From positions 130,855,464 through 130,919,463 of the forward strand of contig NC_072796.1 in the NCBI RefSeq assembly GCF_028583425.1: DNA of 64,000 bases. The letters run 5' to 3'. This document shows, in pieces, positions 1 to 11,744 of the stretch (positions are counted from its first letter, which is position 1; each line of letters begins with the position of its first letter). The translations under genes were made by a program, and so were the position numbers. Origin of the DNA: Eublepharis macularius. Lineage: Eukaryota > Chordata > Lepidosauria > Squamata > Eublepharidae. The notes beneath the pieces are model-generated. The model was not told where the DNA came from and made no database searches. It saw only the letters and a program-made list of their open reading frames with translations.

Positions 1-249
1 TCATTATTTAATAGTAAACCAGTTTGCTTGATTGAAGACTAATGCACCATACTTGGCATTTACAGTTAGGCTAAGCGTGCGCTACTAAAAATTTCAACTT
101 AGAAGGCTTGAATTGATTCCCACGGGAGATCACTGGAAATCTGCAGCTCACATCAGAATATGATCTACTGTAATTCAGTTATTGATTTCAGTGGCGCTGA
201 GAACGTATAGCTGAACATCAGACAGTAGTACAAGACTAACTTAGCATAT

Positions 250-465
250 TGGTGGTGGGAAGTTCTGTCAAGTCATAGCTGACTTAGGCAACGCCTGCTG
301 AGGTTTTCAAGGCAAGAGTCTAACAGAGATGGTTTGCCATTCCCAGCCTCTACAACCCTAGGCTTCTTTGGAGGACTCCCATCCAATTATTAACCAAGGC
401 TGACCTTGCTTAGCTTCTGAGATCTGATGAGATTGTGCTTGCCTGGGTGATCCAATCAAGGAAAC
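250..465 (-). repeat. 5S-rRNA-derived SINE
   Basis: On the - strand the segment near 355-465 resembles the internal promoter part of 5S rRNA (GATCTCAGAAGCTAAGCAAGG, then TTAATAATTGGATGGGAG). The rest matches other copies here (9930-10165, 48565-48760). It is too divergent to be a 5S gene. Confidence 0.75.
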
Positions 466-539
466 TTAACATATTCCAAAATAGTATTATGATGGTGTTA
501 TGTGTGGGGTGGAAAAAGTGGATAGATGGAGCTTTCCTT

Positions 540-1375
540 TAGATATGGGCACGAACAGAAAAAACACACACACAAACATAGTATTCGTTGTTTGTTGCCA
601 TCCATGAACAACGAATAATGAACATTGATGAACATGACCTGTTCACAAACATATTTGTTGTTCGTGGGGGCCAGCAGGCTCTCCTCCAGCCATCAAGATC
701 CCTACCACACCACTCCCAGAAACCCTACCTGAGCAGACAGCAGGAAATGTACCAATAATAAATAATATCTTGGCTCCAGAGCCTGGCAGCAGCCCTGGAA
801 CTGGAAGGGGTAGATCCCTACCACACTACTCCCAGAAACCTTACCTGAGCAGGCAGCAGGAGAGGTACCAGTAATAAATAATAGCTTGGCCCAGAGCCTG
901 GCAGCAGCCCTGGAACTTGAAGAGGTAGATCCCTATCCCACCACACACAAAGAAAATTCAAGCTCCAATGCACTCTCCCTGTCTCTCAAAATGCCAACAA
1001 CAGCTGTGTCTCCCTCTCCACTATCTGCAAAACCAGAGCTGGGAGCCCCCCTCCCCCCCGCTCTTTGCTTCCTTGTAACAAATTTGGAGCTCCACACTTG
1101 AAAGGAAGACCTGCCTATCAAGCTATATTGGGCTTAGATTGGGGTTTCCAGGGCAACAGCAAGAGTTCAGACAATCCCTGCCTAAGTTGCCAAGGGAATT
1201 GATTGCAGGTGCCAGACTGTCTGGCTTGGTGAACAGCAATGAACAGCAATGAACAAAGCTTGCAATGACCACCCGTTCATTTAGAATGGGGCCTCACGAA
1301 TAGGTTGTTCGTGAACAGCTGATTGGGCTGTTTGTGGCTTTTTAAAGTTCGTATTGCTGTTCGTGCCCATCTCTA
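540..1375. mobile_element. hAT-like non-autonomous element, family A, copy 1
   Basis: The 836-bp element starts TAGATATGGGCACGAAC and ends GTTCGTGCCCATCTCTA. Exact 8-bp target duplications (ctttcctt, 532-539 and 1376-1383) flank it, as expected for hAT. The interior contains a roughly 115-bp unit present about twice (around 700-925). Short open frames inside are not genes. Confidence 0.9.
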
Positions 1376-1439
1376 CTTTCCTTCCCTTTCCCATGATACT
1401 AGAACTCAAGGATACTCAGTGAAGTTGATGATGGGTAAT

Positions 1440-1965
1440 ATCTTTGGGGCAGGCAAAAAGAGATGCTTATCTATGCTATGAGTAATTAATTTGTAGAATT
1501 CACTGTCAGTGGATGTAGTGGTACTAAAACAAAAAATCGGAACCCACGATTGGAGGGAAAATATAAGTAACCCAAGAGGGAAAAAAATTAGAATTTAATG
1601 AATAGTAAAGTGGCTAGTGCTCTAATAAGTTAAATAAGTTAACAAGTATGAATAAATATATCATAAATACAGACTATTCCTATAAACAAGATGTAAACAA
1701 GATGTAATGGTGGGAAGGAGGACAGACAGATTTAAAAGGCAGTTAGACAAATTCATGAAGGATAGACCCACCAGTGGCTAGTAGCCATGGCGAGTAAAGA
1801 GAACTTCCATATTGAGAGGCAGTAAACCTCTGAAATTCAGTGCTAAGAGGCAATGGCCTCCTGTTTGTTGGCCCTCTAGGGTAACTGGTTAGTGGCAGTG
1901 TGGAACAGGATGCCATTCTAGATGGAACACTGGTGTGATACATCAGGGATCTGTTTATTCAGCAG
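1440..1965 (+). mobile_element. CR1-like LINE 3' tail
   Basis: The text around 1740-1960 (ttagacaaattcatgaagga ... aggcagtaaacctctg ... ctagatggaacactggt) matches the conserved 3' end of reptile CR1-type LINEs in the forward direction. There is no intact coding sequence. Confidence 0.65.
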
Positions 1966-2279
1966 TCAGAACCTTTATGCAAGTCAGTCCTGGTTCCAGA
2001 AATGTTAATTTGGATTCGGTAATTAGAGAGGACAGATTTTTTCTCCGGTAGATTCTGCAATTATTGAATCTATTTTCATCAATGCATGCTAATTTTAGAC
2101 AGGTCTCTCTCTCTCTGGCTCTCTGTCCTTCCCGCAACAGAACGTTTAATGGTTAAAATTCAGTACCCCAGCTTTTAATAGAAAAAGGGACATTTCAAGG
2201 CTTAACAGATGCTGGAAATGGGATGTATTAGTCTTTCTTTTTCCTTAGTAAATTGCTGTTGGCATTGCATATATTCTCT

Positions 2280-2480
2280 GACTGGGGTGGCCCAAGCTTG
2301 TCGAATCTTGTTGGCTCTTGGAACATAAGCAGAGTCAGCCCTGGTTTAGTACTTGGATGGGAGGCCACCAGGGAAGTCTAGGGTTACCATGCAGAGGCAG
2401 CGCTAGCAAACCATCTCTGTTCATCTCTTGCCTTGAAAACCCTATGAGATCATCATAAATTGGCAGATGACATTTTACAC
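2280..2480 (+). repeat. 5S-rRNA-derived SINE, forward
   Basis: The segment gtttagtacttggatgggag resembles the 3' half of 5S rRNA, followed by the same tail (aaccatctctgttcatctct, caaggcaagag in reverse) as the other 5S SINEs here. Confidence 0.7.
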
Positions 2481-2689
2481 ATATACACGTTGCTTAGAAG
2501 TTAGTTACACTTGGGGGATTTCCAGACTCCAGCTTCTGAAGGAGCAGTCCTACAAACTCTGAAATGAAACGGGAAGTAGCACATTGAAGAAGAACCTTTT
2601 ATCCCAGGGATTCCATGTTATTATGGCTGCTAGATTTTCACAGTGGTTACCATTACATCTGGAGCTGAAAATCTGATGAAATGTTGAGA

Positions 2690-3115
2690 GATGCTGTTGC
2701 ACGGCAGTGAAGTGGTTTGGCTGCAAATCAGCAGTCTGCTGGTTCGAATCCCACTCCTGCCATGAGCTCAACAGGTGGCCTTAGGTAAGCCACTCCTCTC
2801 AGCCCCAGCTCCCCAGCTGCATTGTGGTGATAATAACAACGCTGATTTGCACTGGTCTGAGTGGAGCACTAACTTGTCTGGAAGAGCTGCTGTAGCACAG
2901 TGGTTAACTGGTCGGGCTGGGAATCAACCCTCTGCTGGTTCAAATCCCACGACTGTCATGAGCTCAGCAGGTGGCCTTGGGTATGCCACTCCTCTCAGCC
3001 CCAGCTCCCCAGCTGCATTGTGGGGATACTAACAATACTGACTTTGTTCACTGTTCTGAATGGGGCACTAAGCTGTCTAGAAGACCCCCGTATAGGCCCA
3101 GTTATTATTATTAAG
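2690..3115 (+). repeat. Two tRNA-derived SINEs in tandem
   Basis: Copies near 2690-2880 and 2884-3115 each have an A-box-like tagcacagtgg or equivalent, a B-box-like ggttcaaatccc, then gagctcagcaggtggcctt and a shared tail. The same family recurs inverted at 25565-25795, 46680-46885, 52960-53165, 54690-54945 and 63712-63960. Confidence 0.8.
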
Positions 3116-3641
3116 TGGTCAGCATAGATATTGGACCAGTTAACACCTGGATTGCTGGCCTTATATCAGCCTGCTGGTCAACTGCAAAAACACTGCAGTT
3201 ACTGGAGAAAGAAAGAAAGGCTGGATGCACTCTGGTCTAATCCCGCAACTATCCTATAATGCTGTCTAAAATTAACCTTGTATCTTGGCCAGAACCACCA
3301 GAAAAGTGAATGTATCAACTAGTATATAAACCCTGGTATATGCCAGTCTTTTCCGCCCCAAGACATTGCTGACTTTAGTTGCTTTTACCAATGTTAAACT
3401 GGAATGTGAACTGATTTTTGCTAAATGCTTCTTTCTTTCATTTGGGTAACCTTCCCAAGGGTGAAAATGAATACTGTTCACAGGGAGGGTAGAAAGCTTT
3501 TGATTTGGTTTAGTGACACCGATGCTAGGGATGCTGAGAACTTTTCAGAAGACAAATGACAACGTGTGTCCAGCAGCTGCAATCATCTGTGAGCTGATCT
3601 ATTTGCATGTCTTCTTCAATCAGCCGTTGAATAGCTTTCCA

Positions 3642-4793
3642 ATTATATAATTAATAAATTCACAATACAAAAATACACAGTATAATCATATCCAGTACAC
3701 ATATCATTAGAGAGTCTTTGTAGTCCGTACAGTTCATTCCATTCATTTAAAGTGCAAAGTGTCTATTTTAATAAAAAGCCGGAGGTGGAGAGTCGTGGAG
3801 AGGTGTTGTATCATTCACAGTCCAATAGTTTAAATTAATTCAAAAAACGCTGACGGGGATGTGCAGGCAAATGTCATTAACCCGTTTCGTGAGTGGGAAA
3901 CTCACTTCATCTTGGGCATGAAAAGATTCAGACTGGACTCACTGTCATTGAACATCTAGATCGTCCATATGCTTCGGACATAGGTAAAATACTCATGCAG
4001 TTGGAATCTAAATGGATTTTTCAACGTAATACTCTTTCACCGCATGGACTAAATTTAGAGATCGTCTACTCTTGCTTCCTATGAGAACCGGAGGCTTTAC
4101 TGTAAGTAGTGGGGGTCCCTCAGATCTTCCTCCAGCTGCAATTGGTTTAGATAGAACATTGATCGATTCGGCCCTAAATGAGAGATATATACACAGTCAT
4201 TATCTTACCAATTACCAGTCCGTTAGCACCACCTTCTTCATAAGCCATAGGAGAGCGCATCAGGAGTGTGTAACACATTGTAAGTGAATGTGTATTGACT
4301 TTTTTATATGGAATTTTTATATGTAATATTATGTGTGTACCCGCTGATTGTAATTTATGTTTACAGTGTGTCCAGTCCGAATCTTTTCATGCCCAAGATG
4401 AAGTGAGTTTCCCACTCACGAAACGGGTTAATGACATTTGCCTGCACATCCCTGTCGGCGTTTTTTGAATTAAACTATTGGACTGTGAATGATACAACAC
4501 CTCTCCACGACTCTCCACCTCTGGCTTTTTATTAAAATAGACACTTTGCACTTTAAATGAATGGAATGAACTGTACGGACTACAAAGACTCTCTAATGAT
4601 ATGTGTACTGGATATGATTATACTGTGTATTTTTGTATTGTGAATTTATTAATTATATAATTGGACACTTTGCACTATCGCACTTTTGCACTTTCATATG
4701 GTATACAGAATATACAATATTCGTATAAGTGGTTCCCTGGTGTACTTGTTTTTCCTCTGCATCTGTCGTTCCAGGGTTGCCCGTAGTTTTTCT
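3642..4793 (+). mobile_element. Penelope-like retroelement, truncated, with inverted terminal segment
   Basis: A 17-bp direct repeat (cgttgaatagctttcca, 3625-3641 and 4794-4810) brackets the insertion. About 290 bp at the left (3642-3935) is an inverted copy of 4375-4661. Between them the + frame reads SKWIFQRNTLSPHGLNLE ending SCFL, resembling the C-terminal end of a Penelope GIY-YIG endonuclease. The arrangement (inverted terminal piece, ORF end, terminal repeat) is typical of 5'-truncated Penelope-like elements. Confidence 0.8.
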
Positions 4794-5986
4794 CGTTGAA
4801 TAGCTTTCCAGCTGTGCAAAGTGGAGAGGGTTTGTTTTCTTGCCTCGTCTGTGTGTTGGGGGGTGCATCTCCCCCAAGGTAATGGATATTCAGGTCAAGT
4901 AATTAAATGATGTGAAGTAGGAGCTATCCATCCCATAAGGCACGCACAAAATAATTTCGGTTATATGAACTCTAAATGAAACCAAGTGGAAAGCCTTTTT
5001 AACAGTCTTTCTTTATAATCACTGACTGTCTGATTGGTTTGCTCGATGGTTTATTTATACAACTGGCTGCCGAACACCGTACAGCTATGTCAAGTCAGTG
5101 GGGGAGGGGAAAGTAGGCCTCCCATTGTACTCTGTAAGAATTCCACATGCATGAAACATTGTTAGTTGCACTGTACTGTTTGAATACGTGAAAAATTACT
5201 TGGTGAACAAGCTTGAATTCTTTGCAAACTTTTTTTTGAAAAATTGGCCCCAGGTTCGTAATCAGCGAACAGATCATGAGCCAAACTGGTAGGTATTACA
5301 GCTTCCCTAATGATTGTGACATGACATGATAATGCTAGAGATGTGATTTCTGCCTGGTCGAATCAAAATAGCTGTGCAAAAGATCTACAAGCAGAGATTA
5401 ACTTGTGTATAAAAGAAAAGGGTTTGCAATATTTTGCAAAACATTCAAGGATCTCTGAAGCTATTTTCCTGCAGCAGAAAGATTTGCTCTCGTTTCGTTT
5501 ATTGTCCCACAGCATTTCTCCTAGTTTGTGTTGACTTAACATTGGGAATAAATATGCCCTTCTACATGCTGCCAATCAAAAAACCTTGTTTCAAGATGTC
5601 CAGATCTGGCCAATTATTAAATCACTTTCCATTTTTGTCCCCAAACGGAATTTAGAGTCCAGTGCTAACGACCTGTATACAAAAACCACACATTTGAATC
5701 CTTTTCTATACTACCTCATTCTGAGCAAAATCAATATTGTTTTGCATTTCCACTGCTGGACATCTTTGCTCAAATTTCCTACTTTAGGTCTTTTACAAGG
5801 TGAAGAAAAGGACAATTCTAAAAACTGGTATTTGATTCCCAAGTCTACATCCTTGTTGATACAGCTGTAGGTACTAAAGCTGAAAGCAGGTTTAAAAAGC
5901 AGGAGAGCAATTCTGAACACATTTTGCTTTTTGTCTATTTACCATGGAGAAATTTACTGTCAATGCAAGCCAACCAGACTGATTTG

Positions 5987-6250
5987 ATGTATTGTCGAAG
6001 GCTTTCACGGCCGGAGAACGATGGTTGTTTAGGGTTTTCCGGGCTGTATTGCCGTGGTCTTGGCACTGTAGTTCCTGACGTTTCGCCAGCAGCTGTGGCT
6101 GGCATCTTCAGAGGTGTACACCAAAAGGTGTAACACCAAAGTCTTTTGGTGCTACACCTCTGAAGATACCAGCCACAGCTGCTGGCAAAACGTCAGGAAC
6201 TACAATGCCAAGACCACGGCAATACAGCCCGGAAAACCCACAACAACCAT
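5987..6250. mobile_element. Penelope-like terminal-repeat inverted pair
   Basis: Arms 5987-6120 and about 6135-6250 are near-perfect inverted copies. A 12-bp duplication (cagactgatttg, 5975-5986 and 6251-6262) flanks them. The sequence (gaaggctttcacggcc ... cctgacgtttcgcc) is a widespread squamate repeat that I associate with Penelope-like elements. No coding sequence is left. Confidence 0.7.
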
Positions 6251-6739
6251 CAGACTGATTTGCTTTCAAAGTCCACTAATTTCTATGGGAGAGATTTAAG
6301 CATGTTTCTAATTATCCAGTTGAAAAACAGTGAGAAAGTGGTTGATAATGTATTCCTGTGCCCTTGAAATGTGCTTTTCTTTTCAGTATTATGTCATATT
6401 CCTGAGAACAGGTTCCCCACCCCTTCTCTATAAAGTGAAGTAGGTTTTCTTTGCTTGTTTTGGCGTGATTGATTTATTTCTGAACTATAACAGAAAATGC
6501 TGGTTGTTACTTTGAAACCCTGGAATAGGTTGAGTTCTGCAGGGAACACCTTTTCCTTTCAAGTTTGAATGGTGAAACCAAGTGCACGTTCATATTTGAA
6601 CCCAACTGATAATTTTCTTTGTACAGTAGTATAGCAAGGATTTTAGGGTCTCTCGATCAAGGGATGTTATTGCTCTAACTTGACTCCACATGGCATACAG
6701 AGTTTATTATAATATCATGTTGATAGCCATATTCATCTG

Positions 6740-6870
6740 TAGCTGTAGAACAAAATTCGAGTCCAGTAGCACCTTACAGGCAAAGTGTTCCAGGGTATAA
6801 GCTTTAGTGGGCCAAAGCTCCCTGGTGGTAAATTTTGACTCATAAAAGCTTATGCAGCATTTAACATACT
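6740..6870 (+). repeat. Fold-back 'gtccagtagcacctt' repeat, fragment
   Basis: Contains gagtccagtagcacctta and ataagctttagtgggccaaa, shared with copies near 8280, 10390, 24060, 34520, 42110, 55460 and 59790. Confidence 0.6.
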
Positions 6871-7199
6871 GTAAGCTGCACAGGAGAAATTAAAATTGAT
6901 AGAATTTACTAATGTACTTTGGTCAATTCATGAGAAGACAAAATTCTCTGGAAAAGTCAATAATGCTAGGAAAAGTGAAAGGCAGTAGGAAAAGAGGAAG
7001 ACCTAAACTGAGATGGCGTGACTCAGTAAAAGAAGCCACGTTCTCAAGTTTGTAGGATCTAAGCAAGTCTGTTAATGACGGGATGTTTGGGAGGTCTTTC
7101 CTTCACAGGGTTGCTATAGGTCAGATGCGACTTGATGGTACATAACACACACACATACTAATGTACTTCCATGATACATTTAATAAGCCTAAAGCCTGC

Positions 7200-7260
7200 A
7201 GGGACGGGGGAGCGGGAATGTGGGGGGGGGAACCCAAAACCCATTCTCTCTATCTCTAGC
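7200..7260. repeat. G-rich low-complexity stretch
   Basis: Runs of G around 7204-7231 precede the inverted-pair repeat. No gene is seen. Confidence 0.5.
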
Positions 7261-7271
7261 TTGGAGGTACC

Positions 7272-7500
7272 AGAACTGGACGAAGAGACAATTGGTGCAA
7301 AGGAAAGGAACCTTTAATAATTGTACAACCCCTACATATTTCGCATGCAGCTTCATCAGGTGGAATCTTCCAGATTCTTTTTAGTCTGGAATTAAAAAGA
7401 ATCCAGAAACTTTCCCTCTGACAAAGCTGCATGCGAAATGTGTAGAGGTTGTACAATTATTCCAGGTTCTTTTCTTCGGTACCAATTGTTTCTTTATCTT
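7272..7500. mobile_element. Penelope-like inverted pair, third family
   Basis: The arm 7272-7375 is repeated inverted at 7395-7500 (shared ggttgtacaatta and caattggt). The - strand arm reads CACCTGATGAAGCTGCATGC then GAAATATGTAGGGG, a Penelope-terminus-like motif. No target duplication is evident. Confidence 0.6.
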
Positions 7501-7666
7501 TGTTTTGCTTTGGTGTAGCCCCCTTTCTTCTTCATTGATTATTAGTGTACTGGAAAGTTTGCAGTGCTCCAGAACATGTGGTGTTGGATTTAACAATCCA
7601 ATCGCTTGCCCTAGCACATGAGAGCTTCTTATGTAATGTACAGGACATGAATGAAGTCTTGCTGAC

Positions 7667-8060
7667 TAGAGATGGGCATGAACTGAAATACAAACCAAAG
7701 TTCATCACAAACCAGGCCGGTTCGTGGTTCGCGAACCAGCGGTTCATCAGAGCCCATTTCTGACAAACCACCACTAACTTTAGGGTGGTTTGTTTGGTTC
7801 GTTTTTTGGTTCGTCACTGCAGACAGCCTTGTGCCAGTGAATCAGTTTCCTAGGCAACGGGGGTTAGGCTTTCTGCAGACCTTATGCTGACCCGGAAATG
7901 ACCTTCTGTTGACCTGGAAGTGGTGATTTGCTGGCCCAGAAGCGACGTTTTCATGAACCAAAATGAACTGATTTGTGAACTGGGGCAGGTTCGTGGTTCA
8001 TGAAACGTGACGAACCACGAACTGCATGGTTCGTTTTTTCCTGGTTCATGCCCATCTCTA
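7667..8060. mobile_element. hAT-like non-autonomous element, family B, copy 1
   Basis: Ends TAGAGATGGGCATGAAC and GTTCATGCCCATCTCTA. Imperfect 8-bp duplications (ttgctgac/ctgctcac) flank it. The interior is rich in gaacca/tggttc. Confidence 0.85.
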
Positions 8061-8279
8061 CTGCTCACTCTTCCAGCACCCAAAATGGAATTGCGGTCTG
8101 GATAGACCCGTGAACTGACTTCAAATGTCATTCTTTTCAAGAGGTCTCTTTTGTGAATGCTCAGGTTCAGTTGTACAACTCCCTTCATAAAAAGTCCTGC
8201 CAGATTTTGACGGTAGGTGAACATGATTCTGTTTTAACATGATTTGGGATCAGATTTAAGTTGCTGGTATCAGAAGGAA

Positions 8280-8390
8280 ATTGTGACTCTCGAAAGTTTA
8301 TACCCTGAAAAATTTGCTGGACTCCAAGGTGGCACTGGACTCAAATTCTGCTGTTCTACTGCAGCCCAACACTGCTACCTTTCTGAAACT
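8280..8390 (+). repeat. Fold-back repeat fragment
   Basis: Reads tgactctcgaaagtttatac, then a 'ggcactggactc' tail; one arm of the family also at 10390 and 24000. Confidence 0.55.
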
Positions 8391-8399
8391 ATTTAAGTT

Positions 8400-9925
8400 G
8401 CTGTGATTCTTTACGCACGAACAAACCCTTCATTTGTGCCCTTCATTTCAGTGACTAACTGCTGCTTCCTCTCCTTGCTTTCAATGAGCATCCATTAAGC
8501 TCTTTTTGAATTCAGCAGGTATAGAAAGCATGCACTTAATGTACCTCTTGAAATCAATGGAATTTAAATGCACGTACCAATAGCCAACTGAAATCTATGA
8601 GAGTGTCTGGGGATAGGTCATCAAACTCGAGATGATAAACGGTGGAAATAAACATTACTAAGTACACAGAGACGCTCAAGTGAACCTCATTTCATTTGTC
8701 CCCCTACCAACTTCCCATGCACTCGCTTGCATGGTCACCTTTCAATTTTGCTCCGTGTGAACACATTCACGAGTTCGATATCAGTTCCTCCTCAACTGCT
8801 AAAAGTATCCCAGTTTTCCTCACATCCATTCATTGAAATGCAGATCTTGTCACTTCCTCACACCTTAAAGGCATTCAAATTGGCAAGTCAAAGGAGCCTA
8901 CAGTACTTGTTCTTGCTGCAAAAACAGAGCTGAATTGGTGTTCTACCCTCCAGACACTTGCAAATGCAATCACACAAAGGGAGCGCCCATGAAAGCGGCA
9001 TGCATGTGCACCGAGCAAGAACAACCTGCACATTAATTGAGGACCACACATAAAATCCTGCGGTTGAGCATCCCCAGGTATTTCACAATGTGTATTTCCA
9101 CTCTTAAATGCACTTCAATTTGGATGTGTGTTTGTGTTACTGCTATTATGGTGTTGTTTATAGTTACCTTTGCACTTGGAATGGTCCTTTGAGATTTCAA
9201 CCATAACCTAGACACAGAAGGAAAAAAAAGATGTCTGTTGCTGGTTACCCTGGATTGATTTTGTGATGTTTACAAATGAAATCCAATTAAATTTAGTAGT
9301 ATTAGACTGTTCTAGATAAAGCCAGGCACTTGGAGTCAGATGAAGGCCTTTGGTATGCCTTTGGCACAATGCAGCTGAGCATTATATAGATGTTGCGGTT
9401 TCCAGAGAGAAGGGTAGGCATGCCACAAATTCCCAAGGGAACATGCAAACAATTAAATTTTTCTAATCTGTTCCATTTCCCTTGAAGATTCTTAGATGCT
9501 CCATCTTTATTCGCTCCAAGTCCCCGTTGCTTTATCACACACATTGCTGCTGCTGTCGAATCTGTCAGTGAATGAGGGCTCTATCCTGATCTAAGCACCA
9601 GCAGTGCCATTAATGTTTTCTTGCAGTTTAGCATGTTTTTTTCTCCTAGACAGTTGGCTAGAGACAAAGGAAGACAGACTCCTTTGTCATAACCCTTAAA
9701 ATCTACAGCATAAGATGACTGAAGAAAATATCTGGAGAGCAGGTGCTGAGAAGAACAGTTTGTGCAATTTTCTGAATGTGGTTGGAGAAAAGGAAGAAAT
9801 CTGAGTTTCGGCGCTGGCTGGGAAAAGAGGCTAAGAGGTTTCTGGCTAGGTTTTTGGAGTTGGGGAGCGAGGCTGCCAGGCTGTGCTTATCTTCTGTTTC
9901 CTTATTTTGAATTCAGGCTGCTGAG
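8400..9925. other. No gene or clear repeat recognised
   Basis: About 1.5 kb of AT-rich DNA, probably CCN4 intron 1 or upstream sequence. Open frames are short and show no protein family. Confidence 0.5.
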
Positions 9926-9929
9926 ACTA

Positions 9930-10165
9930 GCCCTGGTGGTGGAGGAGAGTGCCGACAAGTCATAGCTGACCTTTGGTGACCCCCTACTGGGACTTTCAAG
10001 GCAATTTACTAACAGAGGTGGTTTGCCATTGTCTGGCTCTGCAACCTTAATCTTGGTTGGAGGTCTCCCATCCAATTACAAATCAAGGCCGACCCTACTT
10101 AGCTTCTGAGATCTGATGAAATCAGGCTCACCTGGGCTATCCAAGTCAGGGTCAGACTAGCCCTC
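9930..10165 (-). repeat. 5S-rRNA-derived SINE
   Basis: Same family and orientation as 250-465; the - strand carries GATCTCAGAAGCTAAGTAGG and TTGGATGGGAG, with a gacaagtcatagctgac head on the + strand. Confidence 0.8.
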
Positions 10166-10384
10166 CACACAGCATATTCACACATTGAAATCAATGCTTG
10201 TATAGGAAGAGCAGGCACAAGCGTGGACCCCGCTCCATGGCTATGCAAGATCTCCCACTTGTAAGTATGGAGTCTGCATACATAGGAAGTGTACACATAG
10301 GCACCATCCTTACAATTGAGAATATAGCTTTTATTTGAATGTCCATAATCATGCAGAGGGAGTCTATATGTGTACACTTCTTTC

Positions 10385-10600
10385 ACACATAGATGAGCAA
10401 GATTCGGGTCCAGTAGCACCTTAAAGACCAACTAGATTTCCAGTGGATCAGCTTTTGAGAGTTAAAGCTCAGTCGAAAAAGGACGGAGTATCTGATGAGG
10501 GGAGCTCTAGAAAATTCATACCCTGGAAATTGAATTGGTCTTCAAGGTCCTGTTGGACTCAAATCTTGCTCTTCTACTACAGACCAAGGCAGCAAACCAC
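10385..10600. repeat. Fold-back 'gtccagtagcacctt' repeat, both arms
   Basis: Left arm gtccagtagcaccttaaaga, right arm ggtcttcaaggtcctgttgg, with the middle ctgatgaggggagctctaga. The GAAA core is decayed. Confidence 0.65.
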
Positions 10601-10689
10601 CTGAAAGTATCTTCATACATCGATGTCATACTCATGAGCTACAGAGTGCACATAAGTGGGCTTGCATACTCATGGCTGCTCCCTCTCTA

Positions 10690-11190
10690 CGTGAGTTGAT
10701 TTCAAGGTATATTTGTCATGGGTCACAGAAACACAGAGTTGGGAGGGGCCATACATACCTTCTAGTCCAACCCCCTGCCCAATGCAGGATGAGCCGAAAG
10801 CATCCCTGACAAATATACCTTCCAGCCTCTTCTTGAAAACTGCCAGTGAAAGGGAGCTCACTATCTCCCTAGGCAGGTGATTCCACTTTTGAACTACTTG
10901 GACCGTGAAAAAGTTTTTCCTAATATCCCGCCGATACCTTTCTGCATGTAATTTAAGCCCGTTGCTTTGGGTCCTATCCTCTGCTGCCAACTGAAACAGC
11001 TCCTTGCCCTCCTCCAAATGACAGCCTTTCAAATATTTAAAGAGAGCAATCATATCCCCCCTCAATCTCCTTTTCTCCAAACTAAACATTCCCAAGGCCC
11101 TCAGCCTTTCCTTGTAGGGCTCAGTCTCCAGACCCCTGATCATCCTCATTGCTCTCTTCTGCACCCTCTCAATTTTGTCCACATCCTTTT
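10690..11190 (-). pseudogene. CR1-type LINE, reverse transcriptase C-terminal end and tail
   Basis: The - strand encodes DKIERVQKRAMRMIRGLE, then LGMFSLEKRRLRGDMIALF and RKNFFTVQVVQKWNHLPRE, the conserved end of CR1 ORF2. The open frame is 170 codons, but it is a 5'-truncated retrotransposon copy rather than a host gene. Confidence 0.85.
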
Positions 11191-11253
11191 TGAAGTGAGG
11201 CCTTCAGAACTGACTCCTGAGTGAGATCCATGATCTATTAAGGTTAGTATTGT

Positions 11254-11312
<59 letters not shown>
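11254..11312. repeat. (TAC)n microsatellite
   Basis: About 19 uninterrupted copies of the trinucleotide. Confidence 0.95.
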
Positions 11313-11744
11313 TCATTATTTATTGGATTTATTATCTGCTCTCCTTGTAAACAGGCTCAGAGAGGATTACAACATAAATAAATAAATTACAATTAAAAGA
11401 GCATTAAACTCATAAAATACAATATCACAATACATTTCAGCGGCAATCCAGCTTGCTCAGGCCCCAACCAAAAACATTCCATGAGGTGGGAACAGGCAGA
11501 CAATGTTAATATTTCAGTGGAAAATAGGGGTGAGGGTTTTTTACCCCCCCCCCCCCAGCAGGAGATGAGCAAGGAAACCTGCCCACCCCTCGGCCTCAGC
11601 CATATGCCTGGTGGAGCATCTCTGTCTTGCAGGCCTGGTGGATAGTAAATCTTGCCATGCCCTTGTTTCAGCAGACAGAGAGTTCCGCCAGGTTGGTGGA
11701 CTAGGTATCTATTCTGACTGGCAGTGGCTTTCCAAGGTATCCGG

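Noticed and set aside
370..465. A 5S rRNA gene
   Set aside because: Only part of 5S is recognisable and it is diverged; the flanks match other SINE copies.
886..1121. Short open frames repeated at 33214-33570
   Set aside because: Both are inside family A hAT elements with no protein similarity.
2884..2965. A functional tRNA gene
   Set aside because: A- and B-box-like sequences are present, but no cloverleaf is kept and the unit recurs with a shared tail; it is a SINE.
9762..9965. Candidate CCN4 exon 1
   Set aside because: The open frame is basic and lacks a clear signal peptide or a phase-matching donor; no better candidate was found in 1-21155.
10670..11182. 170-codon gene on the - strand
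   Set aside because: It is the C-terminal end of a truncated CR1-type LINE.
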